Positions 23,486-32,082 of a DNA stretch of 32,155 bases are shown here, piece by piece. The stretch spans positions 1-32,155 of the forward strand of contig JAENXB010000003.1 of NCBI GenBank assembly GCA_016649785.1. Direction: 5' to 3'. Position numbers and translations under genes: made by a program. How positions within the stretch are numbered: position 1 is the stretch's first letter; each line of letters starts with the position of its first letter. The stretch comes from Flavobacteriaceae bacterium (GTDB taxonomy: Bacteria > Bacteroidota > Bacteroidia > Flavobacteriales > Flavobacteriaceae). The notes beneath the pieces are model-generated. The model was given only the letters and a program-made list of their open reading frames with translations, was not told the origin of the DNA and did not search any database.

Positions 23486-24769
23486 TTAATTCTCTTTTTC
23501 CATTTGGCGTTGAATTTTTTCAATAGCATTCTCAATGGATTTTTCAGGTTCAATTATATTGTTATCTCCCCAAAAATCCGGGTCTGAAAAACCAGAAACA
23601 TCATCAACCATGACTACTGAAGGGCTAATGAGGTTTTTTTCCTTTCTTGATTTCCCGTCCGGATCAAGTTCCCAATCGGTTACGGCCATTTCGCCATTTA
23701 TAGTGTAACGGGAGTTAAATAATTTATTTTTCCAGTTTACCACAAATTCCAATTGGGCATTCCCATAACCATAAAACCATTTTCCATTGCTCTCACGGTA
23801 ATCTATCCTGTAATCTACGTTAACAGGGTATACTCTTGCGCCGGCAGGTTTTTTCTTCACAAATAAATTGGAAGCAGCATTCCTGTTTTCCACATTGAGC
23901 TTGTATGTAGCTTTAATCAATGTATGAGTTTCCGCATCCACAAACAATTTTCCATAATACCATGGGTTTTTATGATCTTTCTCAACAAAATCAATAACGT
24001 ACAAATAGCGGTTATTGATCTTTGTAGGTTTATCAAAAGTGAATTCGTAGATGTCAATCTCGTCCTTGTTAAACAAAAACTCAGGATATTTCATCACATC
24101 CAGATAAATGGCGTTAAAAGGTCCACCGCGGAGTTTGAGTGCCAAAGTATCCAATCTTTCGTAATCGGTTTTTTTACGCGCTTTGATAATGGAAATTTCA
24201 TCTCTTTTTGAAGACGTATAGGGTTGTTTGTAAATTTTCACAACCGCTTCAGAAAGCGATACATTTCTTCTTCTTTTTTTTATGGTTTCCCTGTAAAAAG
24301 CTGTCATTTGGGTTTGGTCGTTGATGTAGTTATCGTCCCTTTTTTTAAGCATATCCAGGACCAGTCCTCTCGCATCTTTAGAACTAAAAATGCTGACCTC
24401 AGATAATTCTTCTACAGATTCTTCTAGTTCTATTCGTGTATTTTCCGTTTTGAAGTAATCAAGCGGAAGTATTTTACTTTGGTAACCCAGGTAAGAAACA
24501 GTTACCATTGCACCGGTAATATCTTCAGGAACTTTTAAAGAAAATTCGCCGTCTTTATTGGTAATGGTTGAAATATTTGTTCCGTTTACAGAGAGATAAG
24601 CCGATGCTATAGGATCTCCATTCTTACTGTCTACAACTTTTCCCTTGTATTCAACATAATCAACTTTTATTGAAATTGAGGCACCTAGACAGGGCGTCAT
24701 TCCCTGTAGAACCAGAAAAACAACGATTAAAACCTGTTTTATTTTAAAAGAATTTTTATTTGTTTTCAT
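23486..24769 (-). CDS. Exported CarboxypepD_reg-like domain protein
   Basis: 427 aa. Signal peptide about 1-29 (VLIVVFLVLQGMTPCLGAS). Residues about 40-115 form a carboxypeptidase-D regulatory-like beta-sandwich (YKGKVVDSKNGDPIASAYLSVNGTNIST ... VTVSYLGYQSK), followed by the linker ELEESVEELSEVSIFSS. The rest is a conserved Bacteroidota domain (TAFYRETIKKRRRNVSLSEAVVKIY, YYGKLFVDAETHTLIKATYKL) of unknown function, probably on the periplasmic side of the envelope. Similar to N-terminal parts of DUF5686 proteins, but it lacks the C-terminal barrel. Convergent with the ferredoxin gene. Confidence 0.85.
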   Translation of the reverse strand: MKTNKNSFKIKQVLIVVFLVLQGMTPCLGASISIKVDYVEYKGKVVDSKNGDPIASAYLSVNGTNISTITNKDGEFSLKVPEDITGAMVTVSYLGYQSKILPLDYFKTENTRIELEESVEELSEVSIFSSKDARGLVLDMLKKRDDNYINDQTQMTAFYRETIKKRRRNVSLSEAVVKIYKQPYTSSKRDEISIIKARKKTDYERLDTLALKLRGGPFNAIYLDVMKYPEFLFNKDEIDIYEFTFDKPTKINNRYLYVIDFVEKDHKNPWYYGKLFVDAETHTLIKATYKLNVENRNAASNLFVKKKPAGARVYPVNVDYRIDYRESNGKWFYGYGNAQLEFVVNWKNKLFNSRYTINGEMAVTDWELDPDGKSRKEKNLISPSVVMVDDVSGFSDPDFWGDNNIIEPEKSIENAIEKIQRQMEKEN

Positions 24770-25025
24770 ATGTAGATATTTATTGTTTTTTATTGGTCAT
24801 ATGTAATTTGCATATCTTCATTGGTGTTTGCATCGAGTTCCCGTTATGCTCATTTCATAACGAAATTTTTAAATTGGAAATAAACAAATCATTGCTCTAA
24901 GATATTGAATTTTAACAATATATAGATCGTTAACAAGTCGGAATATTACTTTTTTGGGTATAGTTTATTAAAAATGGTAATTTTGGTTTAAGGAAAAGGA
25001 AAGAGGAGAGTTGAAAAGTGAAGAG

Positions 25026-25109
25026 TGGAAAGTGGAAAATGGAAAGTGGAAAGTGGAAAATGGAAAGTTGAAAGTTGAAAGTTGAAAGTGGAAAGTTCAA
25101 AGCGGAAAG
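25026..25109. repeat. Heptanucleotide tandem array, TGGAAAG type, 12 units
   Basis: Twelve consecutive 7-nt units on the plus strand: TGGAAAG, TGGAAAA, TGGAAAG, TGGAAAG, TGGAAAA, TGGAAAG, three TTGAAAG, TGGAAAG, TTCAAAG, CGGAAAG. Purine-rich. The 7-nt period is incompatible with a constant reading frame. Confidence 0.88.
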
Positions 25110-25207
25110 AGAATAGATTAACGTCGTAGAGAAACAGAAACACTTCGTTTTTGCAAAAAAAAACATTATTAACGATGTCGAAAAAGGGAATGCTTAAAAT
25201 AAAAAAC

Positions 25208-25263
25208 CTAAATTTCTCAAATCTCAAATCTCAAATCTCAATACTAAGTACTCAATACTAGTT
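25208..25263. repeat. Heptanucleotide tandem array, TCTCAAA type, 8 units
   Basis: Units on the plus strand: CTAAATT, TCTCAAA three times, TCTCAAT, ACTAAGT, ACTCAAT, ACTAGTT. It ends 4 nt before the ATG of the GNAT gene, so it occupies that gene's leader. The purine array followed by a CT-rich array copies the layout at 3907-4014. Confidence 0.8.
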
Positions 25264-25267
25264 TAAT

Positions 25268-25825
25268 ATGCGATCATTGGTTTACACTACTTCAAAATCT
25301 GATAAGGATTTACTCGGGATCCTTGAATTACAACGAAAAAATCATTCGGCGAATCTATTAGCTGAAGAAATTTCTACACAGGGATTTATAACCGTAATTC
25401 ATAGTATTGAAAATTTGAGGAATTTAAACAACATTCAGCCACATATCATATGCAAACATAACGGAAAAGTTATTGCATACCTATTGGCGATGACTGCAAA
25501 ATCTCAAAATGAGATCCCTGTTCTTATTCCAATGTTCAAAATATTTGAAACACTGATATTCAAGGAAAAACCCATTTCAGAGTACAATTATGTTGTTGTT
25601 GGCCAAGTATGTGTAGATAAAAATTACAGGGGAATGGGGATTTTGGACAAATGTTATACAGAATATAAACTTCATTTAAAGGACAAATACGATTTTGCAA
25701 TAACCGAAATTTCAAACCGGAACTCGAGGTCTATAAAGGCACATAAGAGGATAGGATTTTCTGAAATTTATAAATACGCTTCAAAAAACCAGGAAGAATG
25801 GAGTGTGGTTGTTTTGGAATGGTAG
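25268..25825 (+). CDS. GNAT-family N-acetyltransferase
   Basis: 185 aa. Acetyl-CoA-binding motif A at about 113-125: QVCVDKNYRGMGIL with the R/Q-x-x-G-x-G/A turn (Arg121-Gly-Met-Gly), preceded by a beta4 strand and followed by the helix of motif B (SNRNSRSIKAHKRIGFSEIYKY). Substrate not predictable. ATG 25268 directly follows the TCTCAAA repeat array, and no TAnnTTTG is visible close upstream. It stands alone between repeat DNA and the acs operon. Confidence 0.85.
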   Translation: MRSLVYTTSKSDKDLLGILELQRKNHSANLLAEEISTQGFITVIHSIENLRNLNNIQPHIICKHNGKVIAYLLAMTAKSQNEIPVLIPMFKIFETLIFKEKPISEYNYVVVGQVCVDKNYRGMGILDKCYTEYKLHLKDKYDFAITEISNRNSRSIKAHKRIGFSEIYKYASKNQEEWSVVVLEW

Positions 25826-26211
25826 ATTTTGTTACCAGCTTGAGGACTAATTTCGGCTATAAGCGACATTCCAATAAACATACAACTTACTTTCTCTTGT
25901 AAATTTCTTACACAGAATTTTTCTTCAGATCATAAAAACAACTTTAAAGAGGAAGATAAAAATATCATGCTCTTTAAAGTTATTCCTTTCATTGGAGAAA
26001 AGATAAACCATTTCTTTTTCCTGACATAAATCATAGGTTCAAAAATAGATCTTCAATAACTTTAATACTCAGCAACACTTAAAAAGATTCAAATAAATAA
26101 GGAAAAAGCTTTTACTGCAGTTGCATGCAGCATAAAATCCGTACAAGGCCAGATCCATATAAAATACTGTTCGGTTAGAGCGGGGAGGAATCGTTAAAAA
26201 ATTATAATAAA
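25826..26211. other. 386-bp leader region of the acs operon
   Basis: No gene seen. I find no exact TAnnTTTG on the plus strand; the closest is TAACTTTA at 26057-26064. It contains the long inverted repeat 25940-25981 and a short CTGCA/TGCAG palindrome near 26116-26131. A GGAGG at 26184-26188 lies too far from ATG 26212 to act as its ribosome-binding site. Confidence 0.6.
25940..25981. repeat. Inverted repeat, 12-bp perfect arms
   Basis: AACTTTAAAGAG and CTCTTTAAAGTT separated by 18 nt; the loop can pair further (GATA with TATC), giving one long interrupted hairpin. It may terminate the GNAT transcript or be a control element of the acs leader; there is no T-run directly after it. Confidence 0.6.
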
Positions 26212-27945
26212 ATGAGCTCAGTAAGGACTAATATCCAACCCAACCTATTGGATTATGAAGAAACTTTGACTTCTTTTTCCTGGGATAATATCGCCGGGGA
26301 ATTAAGCGGACTGCCGCAAGGAAAAGGTTTGAATATCGCTTATGAAGCCATTGACAGGCATTCTACCGGTAATCTTAAAGATACTGTCGCATTTCGATTT
26401 ATTAGAAAGAACAGAGTTGTGGATGATTTCACTTACTCGATGTTACAAAAACAAACTTCAAAATTTGCCAACGTGTTGAAAAACCTGGGGATCAAAAAGG
26501 GGGAGCGTGTTTTTTCTTTGGCAGGAAGAATACCCGAGTTATATATCACTGCGTTGGGAACCTTGAAAACCACCGCTGTTTTTTGTCCGTTGTTCTCTGT
26601 ATTTGGTCCTGAGCCTGTTTTTCAAAGAATGAATAAGGGAGAAGCAAGTGTTTTGGTCACAACTTCGGCTCTTTTTGAGAAGAAAATAAAGCAATTGATG
26701 GAGAAACTTCCATCGCTACGTTTTATTATTCTGAGTGATGCAGCTGGGCATCTTTCCGGAAAAGTGCTGTCCTGGTCCAAACTTATGGAACAAGCTTCCG
26801 ATGAATTCATTATCCCAAAAACAGATCCGGAAGACCCTGCACTTCTGCATTTTACAAGTGGCACAACCGGAATGCCCAAAGGCGCTTTGCACGTTCATAA
26901 AGCGGTGCTCACTCACTATATAACCGGGAAATTTGTGTTGGATTTTCATCCGGGGGATATTTTCTGGTGCACTGCCGATCCTGGTTGGGTAACGGGTACT
27001 TCCTATGGCATTATCGCGCCTTTGGTAAATGGCGTCACCAGTATTATTGATGAAGAGGAATTTGATGCCAAAAGGTGGTATTCTATTCTCGAAGAACATA
27101 AGGTTAATATTTGGTACACAGCGCCTACAGCTATCCGAAGATTGATGCGGATGGATATCAATGTTAAGGAGACATACGATTTCAAAAATCTTAGGGTGAT
27201 TCTAAGTGTAGGCGAACCGCTTCATGCGGAAGCCGTGATTTGGGGCGAGGAAAATTTTGGGTTTCCCATACTCGATAACTGGTGGCAAACCGAAACAGGC
27301 GGGATCATGATCGCAAATTATGCTTCGGTGAAAGTAAAGCCCGGCTCCATGGGAAAACCTTTGCCAGGGGTGGAAGCAGCAATTGCAAAAGTGAATGATA
27401 AAGAAATAACAATTATATCCTCACCGGACAAACAGGGACATTTGGTATTGAAAAAGGGATTTCCGTCTCTGTTTCGCGCCTATCTAAATGATGAAGAACG
27501 TTATAATAAATGTTTTCTTGGGGAATGGTATCTCACCGGAGATCTGGCCAAAAAAGATGCCGATGGATATTTCTGGTTTATCGGCCGAGCCGATGATATT
27601 ATCAAAACATCGGGACATATGGTCGGGCCCTTCGAAGTTGAGAGTACGCTTATGAAACATCCTTTTGTTTCTGAAGCTGCGGTAATAGGCAAACCGGAAC
27701 CTTCAATTGGCGAACTCGTTAAAGCTTTTGTTGTCCTGAAATCGGGAAATGAACCAAATGATGAGGTGAAGATGAACATAATGGGCTTTGCCCGAAAAGA
27801 AATGGGGCCTGCCGTAGCACCTAAAGAAATTGAATTTGTGGAAAGTATACCCAAAACCCGTAGCGGAAAAATTTTGAGAAGATTATTAAAAGCCCGTGAA
27901 CTCGGATTGCCTGAAGGTGATATTTCCACACTTGAACAAAACTGA
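26212..27945 (+). CDS. acsA: Acetyl-CoA synthetase, short AcsA type
   Basis: Acetate + ATP + CoA to acetyl-CoA via acetyl-AMP. 577 aa, the length of Bacillus-type AcsA rather than the 650-aa Acs. Seen: A3 loop [10 protein letters not shown] (215-224); [15 protein letters not shown]; core motif [10 protein letters not shown] (355-364) with the Trp typical of acetate-size pockets; [23 protein letters not shown] hinge; C-terminal [10 protein letters not shown] with Lys553, the conserved lysine controlled by acetylation in this family; ending LPEGDIST as in AcsA. First gene of the operon, 7 nt before E1 alpha. The leader lacks a standard promoter. Confidence 0.94.
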   Translation: MSSVRTNIQPNLLDYEETLTSFSWDNIAGELSGLPQGKGLNIAYEAIDRHSTGNLKDTVAFRFIRKNRVVDDFTYSMLQKQTSKFANVLKNLGIKKGERVFSLAGRIPELYITALGTLKTTAVFCPLFSVFGPEPVFQRMNKGEASVLVTTSALFEKKIKQLMEKLPSLRFIILSDAAGHLSGKVLSWSKLMEQASDEFIIPKTDPEDPALLHFTSGTTGMPKGALHVHKAVLTHYITGKFVLDFHPGDIFWCTADPGWVTGTSYGIIAPLVNGVTSIIDEEEFDAKRWYSILEEHKVNIWYTAPTAIRRLMRMDINVKETYDFKNLRVILSVGEPLHAEAVIWGEENFGFPILDNWWQTETGGIMIANYASVKVKPGSMGKPLPGVEAAIAKVNDKEITIISSPDKQGHLVLKKGFPSLFRAYLNDEERYNKCFLGEWYLTGDLAKKDADGYFWFIGRADDIIKTSGHMVGPFEVESTLMKHPFVSEAAVIGKPEPSIGELVKAFVVLKSGNEPNDEVKMNIMGFARKEMGPAVAPKEIEFVESIPKTRSGKILRRLLKARELGLPEGDISTLEQN

Positions 27946-27952
27946 AAATCTC

Positions 27953-28951
27953 ATGCCAAAAACTAAATCAAAAAAGATAGACCTGGATGCGAAAAAAAGT
28001 CGTCACCTTTTTTATCAAATGCTCCTTATAAGAAAGTTTGAGGACAAAGCAGCCGAAGAATATACCAAAGCTAAGATCAGGGGTTTTTTGCACTTGTATA
28101 TTGGTGAAGAAGCCGTTGCGGTTGGGGTAATTCAGGCATTAACAGATGATGATAATGTTTTATGCACTTACCGTGAACATGGCCATGCACTTGCCCGCGG
28201 GATGGATGCAGGAGCCATTATGGCCGAAATGTACGGGAAGCAGGAAGGATGCAGCAGAGGAAGAGGCGGCTCTATGCACCTGTTTGATAAATCAATTAAT
28301 TTTTTCGGAGGCAATGCTATTGTAGCCGGTCATCTTCCAATGGCAGTTGGAATGGCATTGGCTTCCAAAAAACAGAAGAAAGGAAATATTACCTGTTGCT
28401 TCTTCGGGGAAGGCGCGGCCGCCGAGGGCGAATTTCATGAGGCTATGAATCTTGCTGCACTCTGGAAGGTTCCGGTTTTATTTGTTTGCGAAAATAATCT
28501 GTATGCAATGGGTACAGCAATTCGATATTCACATTCCGTGCAGGAACTTGAGAAAAAGGGTGCAGCTTATGGAGTTGAATCTTCTGCCGTTAACGGAATG
28601 AATTTAATGGATGTGATAGAAGCAGCCAATGAGGCCGTTCAAAAAGTAAGAGACAACGGCAAACCTTATTTGCTGGTTTGCAATACCTATCGTTTTCGGG
28701 CACATTCCATGTTCGATGCGGAATTGTACCGTGATAAAAAGGAAGTGGAAGAATGGAAAAAGCGTGACCCGATACCTGAGTTTCAGGAATTTTTATTGAA
28801 ACAAAAGATAATCACTGAAAAAGAGATCAAAAAAATTGAAAATCAGGTGGATTCAGAAATTCAAAAAGCAGTTGATTTTGCCGAGGCAGGAACCTGGGAA
28901 CCAATAGACCAATTGACAGAATTTGTTTACAGTGAAAATGAAACGAAATGA
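27953..28951 (+). CDS. pdhA: 2-oxoacid (pyruvate/acetoin-type) dehydrogenase E1 alpha
   Basis: 332 aa from ATG 27953; the frame opens earlier at 27896 inside acsA but that extension is rejected. Thiamine-diphosphate-dependent decarboxylase subunit. Seen: [38 protein letters not shown]/Mg motif [37 protein letters not shown] (152-187) with Glu in place of the usual GDG Asp. The YREHGH and CENNLYxMGT segments favour pyruvate- or acetoin-type over branched-chain substrates. The stop overlaps the E1 beta start (ATGA). The symbol is by similarity; substrate is not proved. Confidence 0.92.
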   Translation: MPKTKSKKIDLDAKKSRHLFYQMLLIRKFEDKAAEEYTKAKIRGFLHLYIGEEAVAVGVIQALTDDDNVLCTYREHGHALARGMDAGAIMAEMYGKQEGCSRGRGGSMHLFDKSINFFGGNAIVAGHLPMAVGMALASKKQKKGNITCCFFGEGAAAEGEFHEAMNLAALWKVPVLFVCENNLYAMGTAIRYSHSVQELEKKGAAYGVESSAVNGMNLMDVIEAANEAVQKVRDNGKPYLLVCNTYRFRAHSMFDAELYRDKKEVEEWKKRDPIPEFQEFLLKQKIITEKEIKKIENQVDSEIQKAVDFAEAGTWEPIDQLTEFVYSENETK

Positions 28952-29934
28952 GCCAAACTATAAAAATAACCTACAGGGAGGCTTTTAAACAAGGTCTTCG
29001 GGAAGCATTGCAAAATGATGATCGCATTTTTCTGATGGGGGAAGATGTGGGGCGTTACGGTGGCGCTTTTGCTGTAAGCAAGGGCTTGTTGCAGGAATTT
29101 GGAGAGGAACGCATCATGGATGTGCCTCTTTCCGAATCGGGGTTTGTGGGAGCCGGAATAGGGGCTGCCCTGGCCGGAATGAAACCAATCGTTGAAGTGA
29201 TGACCGTGAATTTCGGATTGCTGGCAATGGATCAAATTGTGAACAACGCGGCTACTTTGCTGCATATGTCCGGGGGACAATTGAACGTTCCCGTGGTAAT
29301 CAGGATAAGTTGCGGGATTGGCCAGCAATTGGCGGCGCAACATTCACACAGTTGGGAACCTTTTTTTGCGCAAGTACCGGGATTGGTAGTTTTGTCCGTA
29401 GGCACACATGAAGATGCGCGGGGTATGTTGCATACTGCACTTCAAAGCCCAGATCCGGTTATCATCATTGAATATACCTCAATGCTCAATCTGGAAAAGG
29501 AGATATCAACGGATATGGGCGCGGTGAACATTACCAAAGCAAAAGTGATAAAATCAGGAAAGGATATTTCCATCATTACTTATGGCACAGGTGTCTATAA
29601 ATGTTTGGAGTCCGCAGATGAATTGGCTGCAGAGGGAATTGATGCTGAGGTAATTGATCTGCGGGTATTGAGGCCTTTGGATGAGGAAACATTTCTCGCT
29701 TCCGTTGCCAAAACACACCGGGCCCTGATCGTGGAAGATGCCTGGCGTTCTGTAAGTATTTCTTCAGAAATAAGTTCCCGTATTATGGAGAAAGCATTTT
29801 ATGAATTGGATGCGTCGGTAAAAAGATTGTGCGGTGTGGAAGTTCCAATTCCTTATCCGTTACATCTTGAACAGGCTTCAGTCCCGCAGAAAAGTGATAT
29901 TGTAAAGGCAGTCAAACGAATAATAAACCCATGA
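28948..29934 (+). CDS. pdhB: 2-oxoacid dehydrogenase E1 beta
   Basis: 328 aa, partner of E1 alpha. Seen: start [28 protein letters not shown]-activating Glu63 in [30 protein letters not shown]; His132 in [12 protein letters not shown], matching the QHSQ site; transketolase C-terminal domain [30 protein letters not shown]. The [11 protein letters not shown] stretch differs from the usual PxTPYDAKGLL, a sign of a divergent subfamily. Overlaps both neighbours by 4 nt. Confidence 0.93.
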   Translation: MSQTIKITYREAFKQGLREALQNDDRIFLMGEDVGRYGGAFAVSKGLLQEFGEERIMDVPLSESGFVGAGIGAALAGMKPIVEVMTVNFGLLAMDQIVNNAATLLHMSGGQLNVPVVIRISCGIGQQLAAQHSHSWEPFFAQVPGLVVLSVGTHEDARGMLHTALQSPDPVIIIEYTSMLNLEKEISTDMGAVNITKAKVIKSGKDISIITYGTGVYKCLESADELAAEGIDAEVIDLRVLRPLDEETFLASVAKTHRALIVEDAWRSVSISSEISSRIMEKAFYELDASVKRLCGVEVPIPYPLHLEQASVPQKSDIVKAVKRIINP

Positions 29935-31220
29935 CAGAATTTTTGATGCCCAGTTTGGGAGCCGATATGGAAGATGGTACGCTGGTAGAATGGAGAAAAA
30001 AATCCGGTGATACTGTGAAGCGTGGTGACATCATTGCCGAGGTTGAAACCCAAAAGGGCCTGATCGAAATAGAAGTGTTTGATGAAGGTGTGATCGAAAA
30101 GCTGCTTATCAAAGAGGGTGAAAAGGTTCCTGTGGGAACTCCAATGGCCCTGATCAATCCTGATGGGGCAGAGGCAGAAGCAAAAAAAGAAACCGCTTCA
30201 ATGAAAAAAGAGGTCAAATTACAACCGATTGAAGAAAAAGCTGAACAAAAAGTCATGGAAAAATCCACAAAAGAGATAAGGATTAGAGCTACTCCCATAG
30301 CTAAAAAAATTGCTCAGGACAAGGGTATAGACCTTTCTCAGGTTACCGGTACAGGAGAAAATGGAGCCATTACCAAAGATGATGTGGAAAATGTCATAGT
30401 CCAAAAAGGAGAAATATCTAAAACAGAAAAAGGAGAAAAGCCGGTTGATAATTTGGTTGAAGTAGAGCCAGAAAAAACAGAGGCTCAACCTTTTGAAGCA
30501 GAATTATATAAAATGGAGAAACAACCGGTTGAGGTAAAAAAAGAGAGGGCTCTTACTCCCGCTGAGGCGATTCGTTCAGCAGTGGCTGCGGCAATGAGCA
30601 AATCCAATCGTGAAATTCCACATTATTACCTGGAAAAAAGAGTGGATATGTCAAAGGCTATGGCCTGGATAAAAGAAACTAACAGGGAACGGCCAATTCA
30701 GAAAAGACTTCTTCCTGCCGCATTGTTCATAAAAGCGGTTGCGAGTTCGCTTGATGAGGTTTCGGAATTGAATGCTATTTGGGAAAATGGGTTACAACTC
30801 AAAAACGAAATTAATATAGGTTTTGTAGTTTCATTGCGAACTGGAGGAATTATTGTTCCTGTAATTCTTCAGGCAGATTCCAAAAGCGTAGGTGAAATCA
30901 TGGAGGTCCTAAATGATCTTATTCCCAGAGCCAGAGCATTAAAATTACGCAGTTCTGAACTCAGTGATTCTACTATTACAATTACAAATATTGGAGAAGG
31001 AAGTGCCGATAAGGTTTTTGGTGTGATCTATCCACCGCAGGTAGCAATTATCGGTTTCGGAAATATTACAGAACAAGCCTTTGCAGAAAACGGAATGTTG
31101 GGAATACGGCCAGTTGTTGATGTTACCCTTGCAGGTGATCATAGGGCAACTGATGGAATTACCGGAAGCCGGTTCCTGGGTTCTTTAAACAAATACTTAC
31201 AAAATCCTGAATCCTTATGA
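29931..31220 (+). CDS. pdhC: Dihydrolipoamide acyltransferase (E2) with one lipoyl domain
   Basis: 429 aa. Lipoyl domain 1-77 with the lipoylated Lys42 in [10 protein letters not shown] (usual ETDKA); charged linker; peripheral subunit-binding domain about 118-154 ([31 protein letters not shown]); a second Glu/Lys-rich linker; catalytic domain about 207-429 with [37 protein letters not shown] and active site DHRATDG (His404, Asp408; usual DHRVVDG). Forms the core that passes acyl groups from E1 to a phosphopantetheine thiol, normally CoA. No E3 gene follows; instead an acyl carrier protein overlaps its stop (ATGA). Confidence 0.93.
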   Translation: MTEFLMPSLGADMEDGTLVEWRKKSGDTVKRGDIIAEVETQKGLIEIEVFDEGVIEKLLIKEGEKVPVGTPMALINPDGAEAEAKKETASMKKEVKLQPIEEKAEQKVMEKSTKEIRIRATPIAKKIAQDKGIDLSQVTGTGENGAITKDDVENVIVQKGEISKTEKGEKPVDNLVEVEPEKTEAQPFEAELYKMEKQPVEVKKERALTPAEAIRSAVAAAMSKSNREIPHYYLEKRVDMSKAMAWIKETNRERPIQKRLLPAALFIKAVASSLDEVSELNAIWENGLQLKNEINIGFVVSLRTGGIIVPVILQADSKSVGEIMEVLNDLIPRARALKLRSSELSDSTITITNIGEGSADKVFGVIYPPQVAIIGFGNITEQAFAENGMLGIRPVVDVTLAGDHRATDGITGSRFLGSLNKYLQNPESL

Positions 31221-31474
31221 ACGAAGAAGAAATTAAAAATATCATTTTTCAATTGTTGAAGAAGATAGCTCCGGATACAGAACCCTCTGCGTTACAGCCA
31301 GATGAAAACATTCGGGAGGTACTCAATATCGATTCCTTTGATTCATTGCAATTCATCGTTTCGTTGAATGAAAAATTAGGAATTGAAATTCCTGAGGAGG
31401 ACTATGGAAAGATATCAACCTTAAAATCACTGATCAATTATTTATTGGCAAAATTAAAATCTCAATTATCTTGA
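31217..31474 (+). CDS. Acyl carrier protein inside the E1-E2 operon
   Basis: 85 aa, four-helix carrier protein. The phosphopantetheine Ser is Ser40 in NIDSFDSLQFIVSLNEKLGIEIPEED, aligning with the [25 protein letters not shown] region of E. coli AcpP (DSL changed to DSF). It is separate from the fatty-acid synthesis genes, none of which are in this window, and overlaps E2 and the next gene by 4 nt each, so its synthesis is tied to the dehydrogenase. Being an acceptor of acyl groups from E2, or a substrate of the acetyl-CoA synthetase, is inference. Confidence 0.92.
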   Translation: MNEEEIKNIIFQLLKKIAPDTEPSALQPDENIREVLNIDSFDSLQFIVSLNEKLGIEIPEEDYGKISTLKSLINYLLAKLKSQLS

Positions 31475-31902
31475 AAACTAAAGCAACTAAACAAATTGGA
31501 GTATGGATGAACCATTCTCAGGCGCATTTTTTCGGTTATAAAGCCGAAAGCGCATTTTTTATTGAAACCATTGAATCTCCTTACGAAAGCATTGTAAGAG
31601 TGGAAGGGGAGGGGAATGATAAAACCCGTTTTTCACCCAATACAGAACGAGGTTCCAACAATGAAAAGCGCAAGCACAACATAGTTCAAAATGAACTGGA
31701 CGAATATTTCAAAATACTTGAAGGCAAATTGGAAAGTTATCAGGAGATATTATTGTTTGGACCCGGTACTGCCAAAGAGGAACTTTTTAACCGCCTGTCT
31801 GAAAAAAAACTATTTAAAGCAAAAGATATAGCTGTGAAAAGCAGTGACAAATTAACTGAAAATCAAATGCTTTCTTATGTGCTTGATTTTTTTAAAGCCT
31901 GA
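31471..31902 (+). CDS. eRF1-domain-like ('host attachment'/translational machinery type) protein
   Basis: 143 aa. Start TTG 31471 overlaps the ACP stop (TTGA); the first in-frame ATG (31507) would delete the conserved first strand IGVWMNHSQAHFF, so TTG is preferred. Later block EILLFGPGTAKEELFNRLSE is the recognisable signature of this family, which resembles domain 3 of eRF1 and is labelled 'host attachment protein' in databases. I recall members near stress genes (universal stress proteins, small heat-shock proteins). Basic charged middle (about 50-70). Molecular function not established. Confidence 0.78.
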   Translation: MKTKATKQIGVWMNHSQAHFFGYKAESAFFIETIESPYESIVRVEGEGNDKTRFSPNTERGSNNEKRKHNIVQNELDEYFKILEGKLESYQEILLFGPGTAKEELFNRLSEKKLFKAKDIAVKSSDKLTENQMLSYVLDFFKA

Positions 31903-31904
31903 TA

Positions 31905-31944
31905 GGTGAACAGAAATTATAAGATGATAATGATCCTGTTCATC
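31905..31944 (+). terminator. Possible weak terminator of the acs operon
   Basis: 9-bp stem GGTGAACAG/CTGTTCATC with one G-T pair and a 22-nt loop; an eight-T run appears only about 20 nt later (31964-31971). Too loose to be sure. Confidence 0.3.
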
Positions 31945-32033
31945 AAAGGTTTATAGTAAAATATTTTTTTTAATTTCAGGTTGCCTTAGTGAATTTGAAA
32001 ATTTTCTATCATTTATTTTAATCAATAGAATTC

Positions 32034-32052
32034 CCCGAGGCTCTGCCTCGGG
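32034..32052. repeat. REP-like GC-rich palindrome upstream of the transposase
   Basis: 8-bp perfect stem CCCGAGGC/GCCTCGGG with loop TCT, in otherwise AT-rich DNA, 30 nt before the ATG of an IS200-type tyrosine transposase. Such hairpins are the usual recognition elements of REP-associated transposases. Confidence 0.7.
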
Positions 32053-32082
32053 TGTTGCGTAAAGATATTTATATTTGTGGTT

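Larger units (their letters stand above)
24770..25267. other. 498-bp non-coding stretch with heptanucleotide arrays
   Basis: No credible gene. It contains an inverted repeat CGTTATG/CATAACG (24842-24862, 7-nt spacer) upstream of the exported-protein gene, and the two heptanucleotide arrays listed separately. The minus-strand frames open across the arrays give only low-complexity Phe/Leu/Ser/Thr strings. Confidence 0.7.

Noticed and set aside
24930-25227. Minus-strand frames across the TGGAAAG array
   Set aside because: They translate only the 7-nt repeat into Phe/Leu/Ser/Thr strings in shifting frame; no start context or homology.
25026-25263. Possible CRISPR array
   Set aside because: Units are 7 nt without unique spacers, and no cas genes are nearby.
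26184-26188. GGAGG as ribosome-binding site of acsA
   Set aside because: 23 nt from the ATG, too far, and Bacteroidota rarely use strong Shine-Dalgarno sequences.
27896-27952. N-terminal extension of E1 alpha
   Set aside because: It lies inside the end of acsA and encodes no conserved residues; ATG 27953 fits the family.
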